NCBI GenBank assembly: GCA_900095095.1
Contig: FMBT01000302.1
Coordinates: 186,001-250,000 of the forward strand
Origin: Fragilariopsis cylindrus CCMP1102
Lineage: Eukaryota > Bacillariophyta > Bacillariophyceae > Bacillariales > Bacillariaceae
Direction: 5' to 3'
DNA: 64,000 nt
In this document: positions 44,942 to 55,996 of the stretch, piece after piece
Numbering within the stretch: position 1 is the first letter of the stretch
Layout of the letters: every line of letters starts with the position of its first letter
Position numbers and translations under genes: made by a program
The notes under the pieces: generated by a model
What the model was told of the DNA's origin: nothing
Seen by the model: only the letters and a program-made list of their open reading frames with translations
Databases searched by the model: none

Positions 44942-45666
44942 CAACAATGAGTGGGGTCTTCTTTCTTTATTCTTTCCATATATAGTTTGTTAAGCTGCCC
45001 CAAGGTTTTGAGTGTGTGGCTATCTTTTTTCTTTGCATGAACCTATACACTCAGGTAGTAATATCAAATGTCACATGGTGCTATATTGATGATGCATCAC
45101 GGGTATTGCTGGTGCTCAGTATGTTGTCACAGTCCTTTTATTTTACTGTAACATTCAGTGGGTGCACTGGATCTTATACATCTTCTTCATTCATGGTGAT
45201 GCTGCAGCGCAGCAGCAGCAGGCACAACCAAAAAACAGAGTAGCTCTCAGCTTTTGTGTTTGGTACATGAGCAATTGGTGGTATCATGTGTACAATACAC
45301 TTTATTATAATATGGTTCTACTGGAAATTACAGATCTAATCTCAACTACATTGATATAAATGGTGGTATTCACTACTGAGAATTTAAGGGAGTTTACTAA
45401 TCTCAAAATTGTCTGGCTCATGTTGTTACAGATCATTTGCTGCTTGTACTTTGGATATTGATGTGTTGTGAATGATCTAGAATGTTGCACAGTACCACAG
45501 GGCTAGTAACTTGATACTAGAAATTTATTGAGTTGGCAGTAAAGCACATTTTCTCCGCTCCCTCTCCTCCCCTTTCAAGTAGCATAGTGTGTTAATAACT
45601 GCAATAGAAAAGGGAGAAATATCAGTGGATAGTTTGTATGCATTCAGCAGCAGCCTCATCACCAAG

Positions 45667-45698
<32 letters not shown>

Positions 45699-45934
45699 CT
45701 CATGCTCATGCTCATGCTCATGCTCATGAGCCTGCCCATACACATACACATTATACATATCCCCACACCCATACCCATGTACCCATACCCATGCTTATGT
45801 CCAAAACAGCAGTGCGAGGAAGGTAAATATTTACCAAATTCTTTTTACTGGTGTAATCTATGTACAGTAGTTGAACACCCATTTGGCTCATATCTTAATG
45901 TATGTGGTCCAGACGAGATAAATTGTTGCTGTTA
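44942..45934. other. Gene-poor DNA with a hexamer array
   Basis: No gene recognised. At about 45666-45730 five CCCATG hexamers are followed by five CTCATG hexamers, then looser CCATAC/CACATA words. The rest is ordinary AT-rich sequence next to element copy 2. Confidence 0.5.
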
Positions 45935-47395
45935 AAAACCAGAGGCCCTGCTAATAGGGGCTTTTGGTGGGTTAGATAATTGCATGAATAATATTTGTGT
46001 GGATGTTCCTGTCAAAATTGGTGTGGGATCATTTTCCAACCAACAGTGCCTATTCTAAGTACGGTCCTTGATTGGTTTTTATATGAGTAATTTTGGAAAA
46101 CAGGGGTAAACTGCAATTACATCCAAAATAATGGTGGGTTGAGATGATGAGGTTTCCCATTTACATGTAATATGTCCTAGTGAGGACAGTGAACCAATTC
46201 TGTGTTCTAATTGACCTGGTGGTATGTTTAAATAATGAAATAAATGTATGTATTTTGGACAATTGATACAATTTTTGATAAGAAATTTACCATAAAATAT
46301 CTCAAATAAAAGGGTTTCAGAGGACAACACCAGATGAGTCAGGTGCACTCACATCCACATAAATTAATAGAACATTGTGTTTGCCTCCTACCACTTTCCT
46401 GTTCCTGTGGTTGTGGAATGAAATTCATTTTGCTGGTGTGGAAGGCACAAAAACAACATGGCATGATTTTTGATCAAAAAAATGAAGACAAAATAGGACA
46501 ACACCAGATACAATGGGTTGGGTGCACTAGCATCTACATAGAGTACTGGAATATTGTGTTTGCCTCCTACAACTTTCCTGTTCCTGTGGTTCTAGAATGA
46601 AATTCATTTTGTTGGTGTGGAAGGCACAAAAACAACAACAACATAATTTTTGATCAGAATGAAAAACAAAATATCTCATTTGAAAAGGTTGCAGAGGACA
46701 AAACCAGAAGGGTTGGGTGCACCAGTATCCACATAGAGTACTAGAACATTGTGTTTGCCTCCAACAAATTTTCTGTTCCTGTGGTTGCGGAATGATACTC
46801 ATTTCGCTGTTGTGGAATTGAAGGCACACACAATAACATGATTTTTGATCAAAATGAACAACAAAATATCTCATTTGAAAGGGTTGCAGAGGACAACACC
46901 AGATGGGCCGGGTGCACTAGCATTTATCATACCCATACCTACAAGGTCCTCATAATACTTAGATTTCTATGGAGGTTATAAAGGTTTAGGGTTGCATTAA
47001 CCACAAAATGGGCCATTTAGGCCCCAACACAGGTTTTTCCACTTTTGTGTGCACCTGTGCGGGATCATCAACACAAAGCAACAAGAGCTAGTTCCCTTTG
47101 GTATATACGGTGCACCCCATCCATATATTTTGGGATGATTCACCTTTTTGAGTGTACTGTATGTCCACAAAACACTGCAAATGGGCCATTTTTGGGGGTT
47201 ATTTGGTGTGTGCTGTGTGTGAGCCTACATTATGAGATACCAGTAGGCTAACAAGACTAAGGCATGTAACAGTTCTCCATCCAATAGGTCAATTGAAAAC
47301 CTCATAGTTTCATTTTTCAAACAAATGACTTTTTAGGTGTATGTACTTGATGCTAAAGTTGTTATTAAATACTACATTAGCAAATCGGAAATATA
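45935..47395 (-). mobile_element. Non-coding interspersed element, copy 2 (inverted)
   Basis: Reverse complement of the element at 1350-2775, co-linear from the block with 'ggatgttcctgtcaaaattg' to the block with 'acttgatgctaaagttgtta'. The inner array has four units (anchors near 46334, 46508, 46708 and 46903, spacing about 175-200 bp), one more than copy 1. No terminal repeats or coding relic could be seen. Class undetermined; age moderate by visible divergence. Confidence 0.7.
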
Positions 47396-47509
47396 ATAAC
47401 GACGTTTTTTTCGTGTGAGTTGACAAAACAGTTAGAAGTGTTACTTAATGTAAAAACAAAAGAAAGAGATATAAAAAAAAACCAAAAACCCTTGTTTATC
47501 GCACAATCG

Positions 47510-47590
47510 AAAACCCCCACGGGAATCGATCCCTAACAGTTGAATTTGCTTTGAATTGGGTTGACCAGCTGAACCATAACCCACCTCCCA
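47510..47590 (-). tRNA. tRNA-like sequence, probably decayed
   Basis: On the minus strand TGGTTCAGCTGG fits the A box (TRGYNNARNNGG) exactly. About 33 bases later GGATCGATTCC differs from the B box (GGTTCGANTCC) at one base. GGTT...AACC can form a D-arm-like stem. The acceptor ends (TGGGTTA and GGGGGTT) do not pair, and I cannot build a normal anticodon loop with T33, so a working tRNA is unlikely. It may be a tRNA pseudogene or the head of a SINE. Confidence 0.3.
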
Positions 47591-47728
47591 ACCAATGGTG
47601 AAAATTTGTGCATTCTTTAGTTTCTATATTAATTACTAATTCCACGCGGAGGTTTATTCAATACTTTCGACAAAGTGTTACTAGTGTGCGTGGACATGCA
47701 ATAAAAGAGAGGACAATCCTTTTTCACC

Positions 47729-47743
47729 CGCTTCTAGCGCGCC
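47729..47743 (+). promoter_or_regulatory. GCGC-armed motif upstream of ankyrin-like copy 3
   Basis: CGCTTCTAGCGCGCC, about 230 bp before the start codon at 47975. The relic at 51513 shares the identical CTTCTAGCGCGCC core. Confidence 0.5.
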
Positions 47744-47974
47744 TCATCCAAAAACATTAAGTACAAGTGATGTTGACAAAAATAGGCACAAAACAATCAA
47801 AAATCGATACATACTATGTACACAGTACACTGTATGTAATTCCATTCCATTTATGTCAACGTACTACTCTCTGCTGCCACCGAGAATTGAAAAGAACCCC
47901 CTATCCTCGCCGATACACACAGCACAAATAACAAGAAGGAACCAGGCGGCATCGAAGATAATAAAAGAGCAATC

Positions 47975-49210
47975 ATGGACACCAATAATATTGATAATGA
48001 TGACGATGACGATCATCAGCAAGTTCAACAAGAACAGCAAGCCGCCGCCGCTGCTGCTGCTGCTGTTGCTGATCAGAGACATAGTAAGATAATGTCGGTC
48101 CTTAAGCGAAAAAAGAAATTTACTTTACGCCACAGAAAGCAGATTGATGAACTGGTTGAAACCTTTCTTGAAGCACTTGAACAGGATATCTATGATATGC
48201 TTTGTGACAATGATTTTGATAATTATCATGGTTTAGACAGTGACAGAGATACAGAGGAGGAAGTTGAAACAACTTTACGGTGCTTCCCAGAACTTTTATC
48301 ACGAAGAAATGACGACTACTTTCATTATCCTATTCACTCTCTACCATATCTATACGATGTAACTAATGAAAATATTCGGTGCAATTTAAAGGCTGTATCG
48401 TTTATTCCACTTGTAGCAAGACTATCGATAGAGTTTGGTTGTTTTAACGAGGTATTCAGGGGAGGATTATTATTTGAAATTGGTCGTGCAGGTTGTATGC
48501 CATTATGCGACCTCATGTTGACTGACACATTAGGTCGCCAACGCGAGCATCATGAAACCGTTGATAACAAATATCTTATTGTGATGAAACAATTGAGACA
48601 TATGGGTCTTTTAAAGAAAGAGGACATTCAGAATTTTGGCCTGTTAAGAAAATACAAATACCCACAAGGCGAGATTGATGGAACTGTTTTTCCGGAAGAG
48701 CGATTCCGATTTTTAGCTGAATGGGATCCAATCGCATTAACACAAACATATATATCTGACAGCAGATGTAATATTCCACTTCACCAGGCGGCATTAGGTT
48801 CTAGCATGGAAGGATTCCAGTTAGTATTCGAGACCGGAATTCGCTACTTCCCAAAGAAGAAGGGAATTAGTCTGCTGTTCCAAAAAAACATAGAAGATGA
48901 GACGCCTGAGACACCATTCGCAACAGCTTGTAGTAATTACGGCCTTAATGACGTGATAAAGGTAGTCGAGAAATGCTTATCAGATAGTTCAGATAAACCA
49001 AATAGTTTTTCAGAAGCATTTCTATCGGCAGCAGTTAACGAAGACATCCATTTAGATTGTGTTTATTTCCTGTTGAGGAGAGACCCGGATATGCTGCAGA
49101 AACTTCTACCAGCATCTCTAACAACATCGTCGGTGAAGCACTCGAAACGAAAACGAAAACGCAACAACATCAACGACAAGGGCGACGATGGCAAAACATG
49201 TAAAACGTAA
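47975..49210 (+). CDS. Ankyrin-like family protein, full-length copy 3
   Basis: 411 residues, single exon. Same order as the 31579 copy: acidic start (MDTNNIDNDDDDDHQQ), Gln/Ala run, basic helix (KFTLRHRKQIDELVETFLEA), LDSDRDTEEEVETTLRCFPE, NLKAVSFIPLVARLSIEFG, RHMGLLKKEDIQ, PLHQAALGSSMEGFQLVFE, TGIRYFPKKKGISLLFQ, ETPFATACSNYGLNDVIKVV and IHLDCVYFLLRRDPD. It ends with a strongly basic tail (KHSKRKRKRNN). It contains the segment missing from the 3913 copy, and DNA around 48520-48620 is close to that copy, so the two are sisters. Degenerate ankyrin repeats suggest protein binding, and the basic tail a nuclear location. Function unknown. Confidence 0.7.
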   Translation: MDTNNIDNDDDDDHQQVQQEQQAAAAAAAAVADQRHSKIMSVLKRKKKFTLRHRKQIDELVETFLEALEQDIYDMLCDNDFDNYHGLDSDRDTEEEVETTLRCFPELLSRRNDDYFHYPIHSLPYLYDVTNENIRCNLKAVSFIPLVARLSIEFGCFNEVFRGGLLFEIGRAGCMPLCDLMLTDTLGRQREHHETVDNKYLIVMKQLRHMGLLKKEDIQNFGLLRKYKYPQGEIDGTVFPEERFRFLAEWDPIALTQTYISDSRCNIPLHQAALGSSMEGFQLVFETGIRYFPKKKGISLLFQKNIEDETPETPFATACSNYGLNDVIKVVEKCLSDSSDKPNSFSEAFLSAAVNEDIHLDCVYFLLRRDPDMLQKLLPASLTTSSVKHSKRKRKRNNINDKGDDGKTCKT

Positions 49211-49923
49211 ATCCTTCCACTGTAATAATTGAAGAAAAAAAGTGTGATTTATGGTTCTATTCACTTTGGTCCAACCAACTTCCGTTTTCCTGTGCGATTC
49301 CATTGTTTGCTGGTGCATTTTCAAACTTAAAATTTAATTCCTACTTACTGTAATACATTGTAGCATAGGACCTATATAATGTACGCATACTAAATTAAAT
49401 TATTGAAAAAAGAAATCATTGTTGTATAATATACAGATCTATAACATATAGATCGCTCTACTTTAAGCATTATATACAACAAAAATCTATGACTGTAGAG
49501 CAGTTGCACACTCTCCAAAATTGAATCGACGCTCAACGAATTAAAAACGAAATCAGAGTCGTCGTCGTCGTCGTCACATTCATTAACGATGATGCATCGG
49601 CTTCTTCTCCGGAATCTTCCGCTCCTGCAAGTATAGCCAATCCTCACCTTTTTGGATGAGAGTGCGGCTGAATGAATCACAAGCAGATGGATCAGATAGA
49701 AAATAATACATTTTTAAGATTATGTAATTCTATAATCATTTATTTCTATTAGTATTGAATTTTGAAGAAAAAGGTGGTGCTGAAGTGGTAGTACACAATT
49801 CTACAAATAAAAACCATAGTAAATATTTCATTACAAACAGAATAAATTTGGTGGGTTTAAATATAAAATTAACCTAAAGTATTACGAACCATTTATATGA
49901 TAGATATCAATATGATACTTTAT
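49211..49923. other. Convergent intergenic region
   Basis: Spacer of about 0.7 kb between converging genes. A 96-codon minus frame at 49390-49680 includes a run of six Asp and has no clear support. Nothing else was recognised. Confidence 0.4.
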
Positions 49924-51282
49924 TTATGTCAGTGGTGATAACCCGTCATCAAACGGTGCAAGCTGACTAGGAGTAGCCCATTGAAAGAAAGAACATACTT
50001 GAGTGGTATTGGAAGTGTTTTTAGAATTACCTTTCGATGAAGAACAGGAAAGAAACCATCTCCCACCTGTCCGGTCTGTTTTACTAATACGAAGGACAGT
50101 TTTACACCGACAGGAGCCACAAAGAGGTAGATGTATGTCCGCCCACAAAAAGTACTGACATCCTGGGACACGGCATGTTCGAAACAATCGATGAAGATTG
50201 GAAGAATCATTCTTCCGTACTCGACGTAACGGTATTGTTTTAGAACCATGCTGCGGACAACAGGCGCGTGGAATCAGTTTCTGCGTTTTATCAATGTCTC
50301 TTTTATTGTTGAAAATATTCCTACTTTTATTACACTCATCATTAGAAGTATTTTCTTTGTTGGATGAACACAGTGAAGGCTTAGTAGTAGAGGAGGCGCC
50401 CGTGACAAATGGCTGACAGCTTTCACACCAGAATGTGACACGACTTAGATCCGTCCCCATTTTTACCATCCGTACACGTCCCGTTCGACAACTACCGCAT
50501 TTGGTTTGATTGTAAACCTTCTTTGTAGGAGCTCTTCCGTTCGAAAGCCATCTCATGGCATAATTTCGACATTCTAAAATAGTTGACATCAACTCGTCTT
50601 GTGAAAGATTTTCGACTAATCGACGAGGATGAACACGTGAGTTATGAAGACCTTCAATTTTGATTATATTCCCAACTCCAGGAAATCGATCCTGATCCAG
50701 AAGGGCATCACAAATCATAGCCTTCGATCTCTTTTCAATGATAGAGTCAAATACCGCTTGGGAATCAAAGTTAGGACCAGCACCACAAACATCACGAGAT
50801 CCTAATCTGGAAAGCTTCGACCGAGCTACGAATTCAGAAACAACAGTCCATGTAGACGATACTATTTCGATGACCATTCCATCAGTCGGATTTAGTTCAT
50901 GAACATTTCTGCTAAAAATGAAAGTGCATTTGTTGGAAGATTTGTCGTTTTTACGCCAGGGAGCAAGCTTCGAAGAATCATTAAATTTTCGTACCATAAG
51001 ACATCCATTCATTCCAAAGTGAAAACGGAGCGCAATTTTATTCTTACTTACGTTATCTGCATCAAGATCATTATCGTGACAGATAGGACCAAGAATTAGG
51101 AAGACTTCTTTACCCACTGAAAAACATGCATCGAGACGCCGACCTTCAAGTTTTTTTGTTGCGACAATACTAGTTGTATTTGTACTGCTCTTATTTGGTT
51201 GGATTTGTATTTTTCGAATCAACAGGCCAACAACTGACTGAACTTTACGACCATTCCGAGTTGCTCCCGGCCCTTCCACCAT
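49924..51282 (-). CDS. NEIL3: NEIL3-like DNA glycosylase with two GRF zinc fingers
   Basis: The start is set at 51282 because MVEGPGA matches the processed NEIL3 N-terminus, where Val2 is the catalytic nucleophile; seven codons upstream are probably not used. 452 residues. An Fpg/Nei fold follows (LEGRRLDACFSVGKEVFLIL, ALRFHFGMNG, a helix-two-turn-helix near LLDQDRFPGVGNIIKIEGLH, the family's void-binding Asn in GVGNIIK). A zinc finger follows (CGSCRTGRVRMV ... FWCESCQ), then two GRF-type fingers (CCPQHGSKTIPLRRVRKN ... FRTCRVPGC and LCGSCRCKTVLRISKTDR ... FLSCSSS). NEIL3 removes oxidised bases and unhooks some crosslinks; GRF fingers bind single-stranded DNA. No introns. Nuclear by inference. 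Confidence 0.85.
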   Translation of the reverse strand: MVEGPGATRNGRKVQSVVGLLIRKIQIQPNKSSTNTTSIVATKKLEGRRLDACFSVGKEVFLILGPICHDNDLDADNVSKNKIALRFHFGMNGCLMVRKFNDSSKLAPWRKNDKSSNKCTFIFSRNVHELNPTDGMVIEIVSSTWTVVSEFVARSKLSRLGSRDVCGAGPNFDSQAVFDSIIEKRSKAMICDALLDQDRFPGVGNIIKIEGLHNSRVHPRRLVENLSQDELMSTILECRNYAMRWLSNGRAPTKKVYNQTKCGSCRTGRVRMVKMGTDLSRVTFWCESCQPFVTGASSTTKPSLCSSNKENTSNDECNKSRNIFNNKRDIDKTQKLIPRACCPQHGSKTIPLRRVRKNDSSNLHRLFRTCRVPGCQYFLWADIHLPLCGSCRCKTVLRISKTDRTGGRWFLSCSSSKGNSKNTSNTTQVCSFFQWATPSQLAPFDDGLSPLT

Positions 51283-51504
51283 TGTCGACAACAAGAGCAG
51301 CAAGAACTACTTAGATGACAAAAATGATGATTATATTCTCTTATTTTTTATTGATTTTGAAAATGAAAAGCAAATTCAAATATAAAACGAAGGCTCGGAT
51401 TCCTCGAAGCTGACGTTTTTTTGTTATGCCCTGCTAACTGTAGCGTACTTGAAGTAGTTACGCGAACTCATGTGTACATTCTGCAAGCTGGTACCGTAGT
51501 ATTA

Positions 51505-51780
51505 TTTGCGCTTGCTTCTAGCGCGCCTTACGGGTAGTCAAAAAGCGTTAAACAACGTATGTAGACATAAATAAAAAAGAAGGCAACGAAATACAACAAA
51601 AGAAACAAAATGTTTGCACAAAACAACCAATAATCAAAAAATATACACCAATACGAACAGCATAGAAAGAAGGAACTAAACGACGTCGAACATAACGATA
51701 ATGAAGAAGATGTCAATCAGCAGCAACAAGAACAGCACGCTACCGCTGCAGCTGCTAGTTCTATAAGCAACTCGTTTATA
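51505..51780 (+). pseudogene. 5' relic of the ankyrin-like family
   Basis: The upstream motif CTTCTAGCGCGCC (51515-51527) and later blocks 'aaccaataatcaaaaaatat', 'gaaagaaggaac' and 'caacaagaacagcacgc' line up with 47730-48060. The match ends after the Gln/Ala run, and no ankyrin-like body follows. It is a promoter-plus-N-terminus fragment. Confidence 0.55.
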
Positions 51781-51923
51781 ATGTAATGTGATACTTGTTT
51801 AGTAGTACTACATCTATTCTCAATTCTATATTGATTTTATCTTAGCGTAGCTTGCGTTGTGTATTTTCCTTTTCTATTTTCATATCTTTTTGGGGGTTCA
51901 ATAATCAGGATTGTCCTGTTATG

Positions 51924-54900
51924 TTATATAACGATACCACCACCAATATCGTAGTCATCGGGATCATCAACGATCTTTTGTTCAGCATGATTATCGGCAG
52001 AAATAGCGATCATTGTATCCTCAAATCCAACATGTTTCTTTGAATTAGAAAAGGATGACGTAGTACTGGTATTAGTATTACCACTATTACTACTACCACG
52101 CCCACCACCAGCATTATTATTATTTGTCCCGTGTTTGTCCATTAGGAATGTTGCACGGGCTATTGCAGTTTCTTGACACTCTGATGATTCAATAGTATCG
52201 TTATCATCATCGTCGACTGCAGCTAAAGCACTTAAATTTGCTTGACTACCTAACATACGTAACTTATTTGCACGTACTTCCTTTTCGTTATTTTTCTCCC
52301 ACAATGCAAGGAATGCTGAATAAGAAATCCGACTAGTCCTACTATGATCTTCTCCATCTATTTGATGATCGTCGGCTTCACCAGCATCACCAATAATATC
52401 TTGAATTTCATGACGTGGAAAATCTTTACCTAATATCTCTGCTAAATTGTCAACAGAAATATAACCGGAATCATCCGTATCAAATCGATCAAAGGCTTCT
52501 GCTAATCGTTCTTCGCTGATTGCACCTTGTGCCTCAATGGTAGCGGCAAGAAACTCTGTATATCGGATCCGTCCTGATCCGTCCAAATCCTGTAGAAGGG
52601 GGGAGGGGGGAGAGAGAGAGAGACAGAGAGATAGAGGATTGAACGAATTCAAACAAAAGTATACTACGTGTGAGTCAAGTCGTCAGTATGGCAGCTCCTA
52701 ACAACATTAGCAACATAGCAGCAGACTGCATTGCTGTCATATTATTATTCGAACAGTTGATAGAACCAAATGAATTGAATTGGACTGAACTGCACTGAAC
52801 TTACAACAGCATCAAAAACTGATTTAGTATCTTCTGGTGGTAAACCAGATTCTTTCCATGCATCACGAAATTCTTCATATGATATACAACCATTATTATT
52901 ATTAGATGCATATTTTTGAAATACCTTACGTAAAATTCCAATTTCTTCACATGTTGATCGATGTGCAACAACCATTAATGCCATTTTCTTTAATTTTGTA
53001 TATCCAGCATATCGTGTCATTGATTTACGTGCCGAACGAATTTCTTTTTCACGTGGTCCACGTACTGTTGCAGCAAATCGTTTATTTAACCAAACACATG
53101 ACGAGGCACGTTCCGCATCTAAACGTTCATCTGGATCAATCACTAATAGATCACGAACAAAATCTTTCGCTGGTTCACCAATTTTTCTCCATCGTCTACC
53201 ACGAAAATCATATTTACCACCTAATATTTGTTCCACAATATGCTGTCGCTTACGACCATAAAATGGCATCTGACTTGACAGTAACATATATGCAATAACA
53301 CCCACAGACCATACATCAGCCTGTTTGGTATAACTACCCTTTAATACTTCTGGTGCCATTGTATATATTGTACCAACACCTTCTGTTAATGTTGCACTTC
53401 GACCATTTGTACCAACCGCATTACCATATATTTTCGATAAACCAAAATCAATTAATTTAATTTCAGCTTTTGGTGACTCATTGACAAATAATATATTTTC
53501 ATATTTTAAATCACGATGTGCAACATTATTGGAATGTAAATAGGACACGGCACTTAATACACTTGATATAATCCGTGCTGCCTCTTCTTCAGTATATGGA
53601 TCACGTGAATACAAATCACCACCCGAACACACTTCCATAATAATGAAAATTTGATTCTTATATTGATATGTTTCAATTGGTCGTACAATATGTGGATGAT
53701 CTAATTTCTTTAGTATAGCAATTTCATTCTTCAATTCTTGTACAAATGAATCATCAGTAACACGACTTAAATGTATTGATTTCATTGCATATTCATGATC
53801 TGATACGCTGGAGGTTGTTCGTTTACTACCATTATCATCATCACTATTATTACTATTATCGTCGTCGTACAGATTATCAAGAGTATCATCATCATCATCA
53901 GGTTCCTCTAAAATCGTAGGTGTATTTACGCCATCGGGGAATAATATACTTGAATTACTTTTACTAGAGCCATACTGTGTTTGACGATCAGACGTAGTAG
54001 TAGAAGAAATAGCAGAAACAACACCTGAAGATGATGTCCATGTATCAATAGTAGAAAGTAATGTCTCTTTAAGACTATTCTTATTTCCATTACCATCACC
54101 ACCACAACCTCGTCGACCTTTATTATTTGATTTAGGTGTTGATAATGGTGCTGTAGTACTTGTAACAGAAACAGGACGTAAATCCTTATCACCAATACAA
54201 AATTTAAATATACCACCAATACCAAACGGCAACTTAAAACATTCTTGTTTTCGTTTATGGTTTTGGATAGTATCACGAACTTTTTTACGTGCGGAACCAC
54301 CAACGGCTGCATGCCGTTTTTTCACAAGTGCCACACTTCCCATTGATCCTGTCCCTAATGTTGTTTTAGTGACCTCATAATAAAATAATGGATCACGATC
54401 ATTTTGTTTTTCTTGCATTAAATTTGTTCTAAATTCAGGTGATAATAATATTAATTCACTTTTAGATCGTTTCATTTTACTTGGTGATGATGATTTAATA
54501 ATAAGTGGTGCGGATCCTCCTCCTTCTCCTCGAAGACTACCACCACCTCGAAGACTACCACCACCACCACCACCAACAAGAGTAGCAGTAGCAGTAGAAG
54601 CTGTACTGTTGTTAATATTGATATTCAATTCTTCGGATAATGATGATTCGTTATTATCATTATCAATATCATTATTCGCTACCGCCAGCGTTAATAGATT
54701 CGGTGTTGACATTGCTACCTTCCTTGTTTGCTTTTTGTTGAAGATACTAACTACCCTCTTGCTGCCGTCCAACTCCTTTCGTACTTTGCGTGGTAAACTT
54801 GGACTTGTACTCCTTTCTGATACTGATAGAGGTGGTGGAGAGTAGTCTATTCTTCTCGTCCGAGACGACGACGAGTTTGATCGTGTGGATGATGGTGTAG

Positions 54901-55102
54901 ATGATCTTGGACTACTAGTACTACTAGCGTTGCCATTTCCATTGCCACTGACATGGCCATCTTCCTCTTCTTCTTCATGGATTACATGTTCCACACTTCT
55001 TGATGATAATGTTTCACCACCGAACGTAACTCGTTGATTATTATTTTCTTGATTACGCTTTGATGGTTTGCATGGCGATCGTTCTTCTTGTGGTACCGCC
55101 AT
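51924..55102 (-). CDS. Calcium-dependent protein kinase (CDPK-like), copy 1
   Basis: Two exons, 55102-52805 and 52589-51924, with a 215-bp intron; the total is 988 codons. A disordered N-terminus of about 240 residues leads to the kinase: TLGTGSMGSVALVKK (Gly loop), a long insert of about 180 residues inside the N-lobe, YAMKSIHLSRV (Lys of VAIK), NNVAHRDLKYENILF (catalytic loop), KLIDFGLSKIYG, GTIYTMAPEVLKGSYTKQAD and DVWSVGVIAYML. EF-hands follow: KYASNNNNGCISYEEFRDAW, VDLDGSGRIRYTEFLAATIE (rebuilt across the intron), DTDDSGYISVDNLAEIL, and a fourth with an insert (DAGEADDHQIDGEDHSRTSR) that has probably lost calcium binding. Calcium binding relieves autoinhibition in this family. Its partner at 55997 is head-to-head. 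Confidence 0.85.
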
Positions 55103-55289
55103 TGTTTTTTTCCCTGTTATTGGTGTCGGGTGTTGTTGTTGTTGTTGTTGTTGTCGTTGCTGTTTTTGATGTTGTTGTTGTTGATGCCGTGATTTTCCTT
55201 GGGACTGGATGTGAACTTATTTGGGACCGGATGTGAATTAAGTACGTAGTTACAGTAAGTAATGTATGTTCGTGATTAAAACGAATTTC

Positions 55290-55350
55290 TTCGCTTATTT
55301 TTATTTTTATTTTTTTCGTACATTTCGCATTTTGTGGGTAGATTTTAAGG
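55290..55350. repeat. Dispersed repeat fragment
   Basis: 'cgtacatttcgcattttgtg' followed by 'tagattttaagg' occurs here and, inverted, at about 63140-63215, next to a hairpin-rich repeat. It is probably a fragment of the same small element. Confidence 0.6.
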
Positions 55351-55923
55351 CCCTAGCGCTCGCTGGAAGGGAAGTAGTATTGAGTATGTTTTTCCTTGGT
55401 TCGTGATTAAGAACTTTTCATTGGGACTGGATTAAATAGTGAACGGATGATTGTTTTCTTTTGCTTTTTTCTTCGACGATTTTGTCTGCGATTTCAGATT
55501 TATCTACGTATGGAAAGCGTGCCACTTTTGTATCAGCCATCATCACACACGAATCAATCATGCGCAAGGATCCTTTTTTGTTTGATACAGTAGTGGCGCT
55601 ACCAACAAACAAACGGCGAAGTCCTCTTTCCCATGTTTTACTCTCCGTTTCCAGCCAAACGAATTTAAAGCTCTATTGCTAAAGGCATATCAGCCAGGCG
55701 ACTTATTTTTTTGACCTCTTCGTCTATGCATCCTATTCTTTAACAAAAGACCTTCCATTGCTTACGGTACTGTAGATCCAATTCTTTGTAGCAGAGAGGT
55801 ATTTGTAATTTCACAAAACAGTCAAGAGAACAACAGAAGCCGTCGACAACAATCCAGTCGAGTTTCGCAGGTTTTTCGACGAAATTGGAAAAAAAAATAG
55901 GCCCTCCGTCCAAATCAAACACA

Positions 55924-55962
55924 ACGTAACACAACACAACGCAACGCAACGCAACGCAACGC
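55924..55962. repeat. AACAC/AACGC pentanucleotide array
   Basis: About seven pentamers immediately upstream of the copy-2 CDPK start codon (55997). Probably in its 5' leader. Confidence 0.85.
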
Positions 55963-55996
55963 TGATAAACCTATAGATAATAATAAATATAATAAT

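Larger units (their letters stand above)
55103..55996. other. Divergent region between two CDPK genes
   Basis: Shared 894-bp upstream region. It contains GTT/GTTGTT runs near the copy-1 start, a 55290-55350 segment with an inverted partner at 63140-63215, and an AACGC pentamer array (about 55924-55962) just before copy 2. No further gene found. Confidence 0.55.

Noticed and set aside
42561-46900. CRISPR-like array
   Set aside because: Units vary in length and sequence, there is no short constant repeat with unique spacers, and the host is eukaryotic.
49390-49680. 96-codon minus-strand frame with an Asp run
   Set aside because: No recognisable domain and it lies between converging 3' ends; not strong enough to call.
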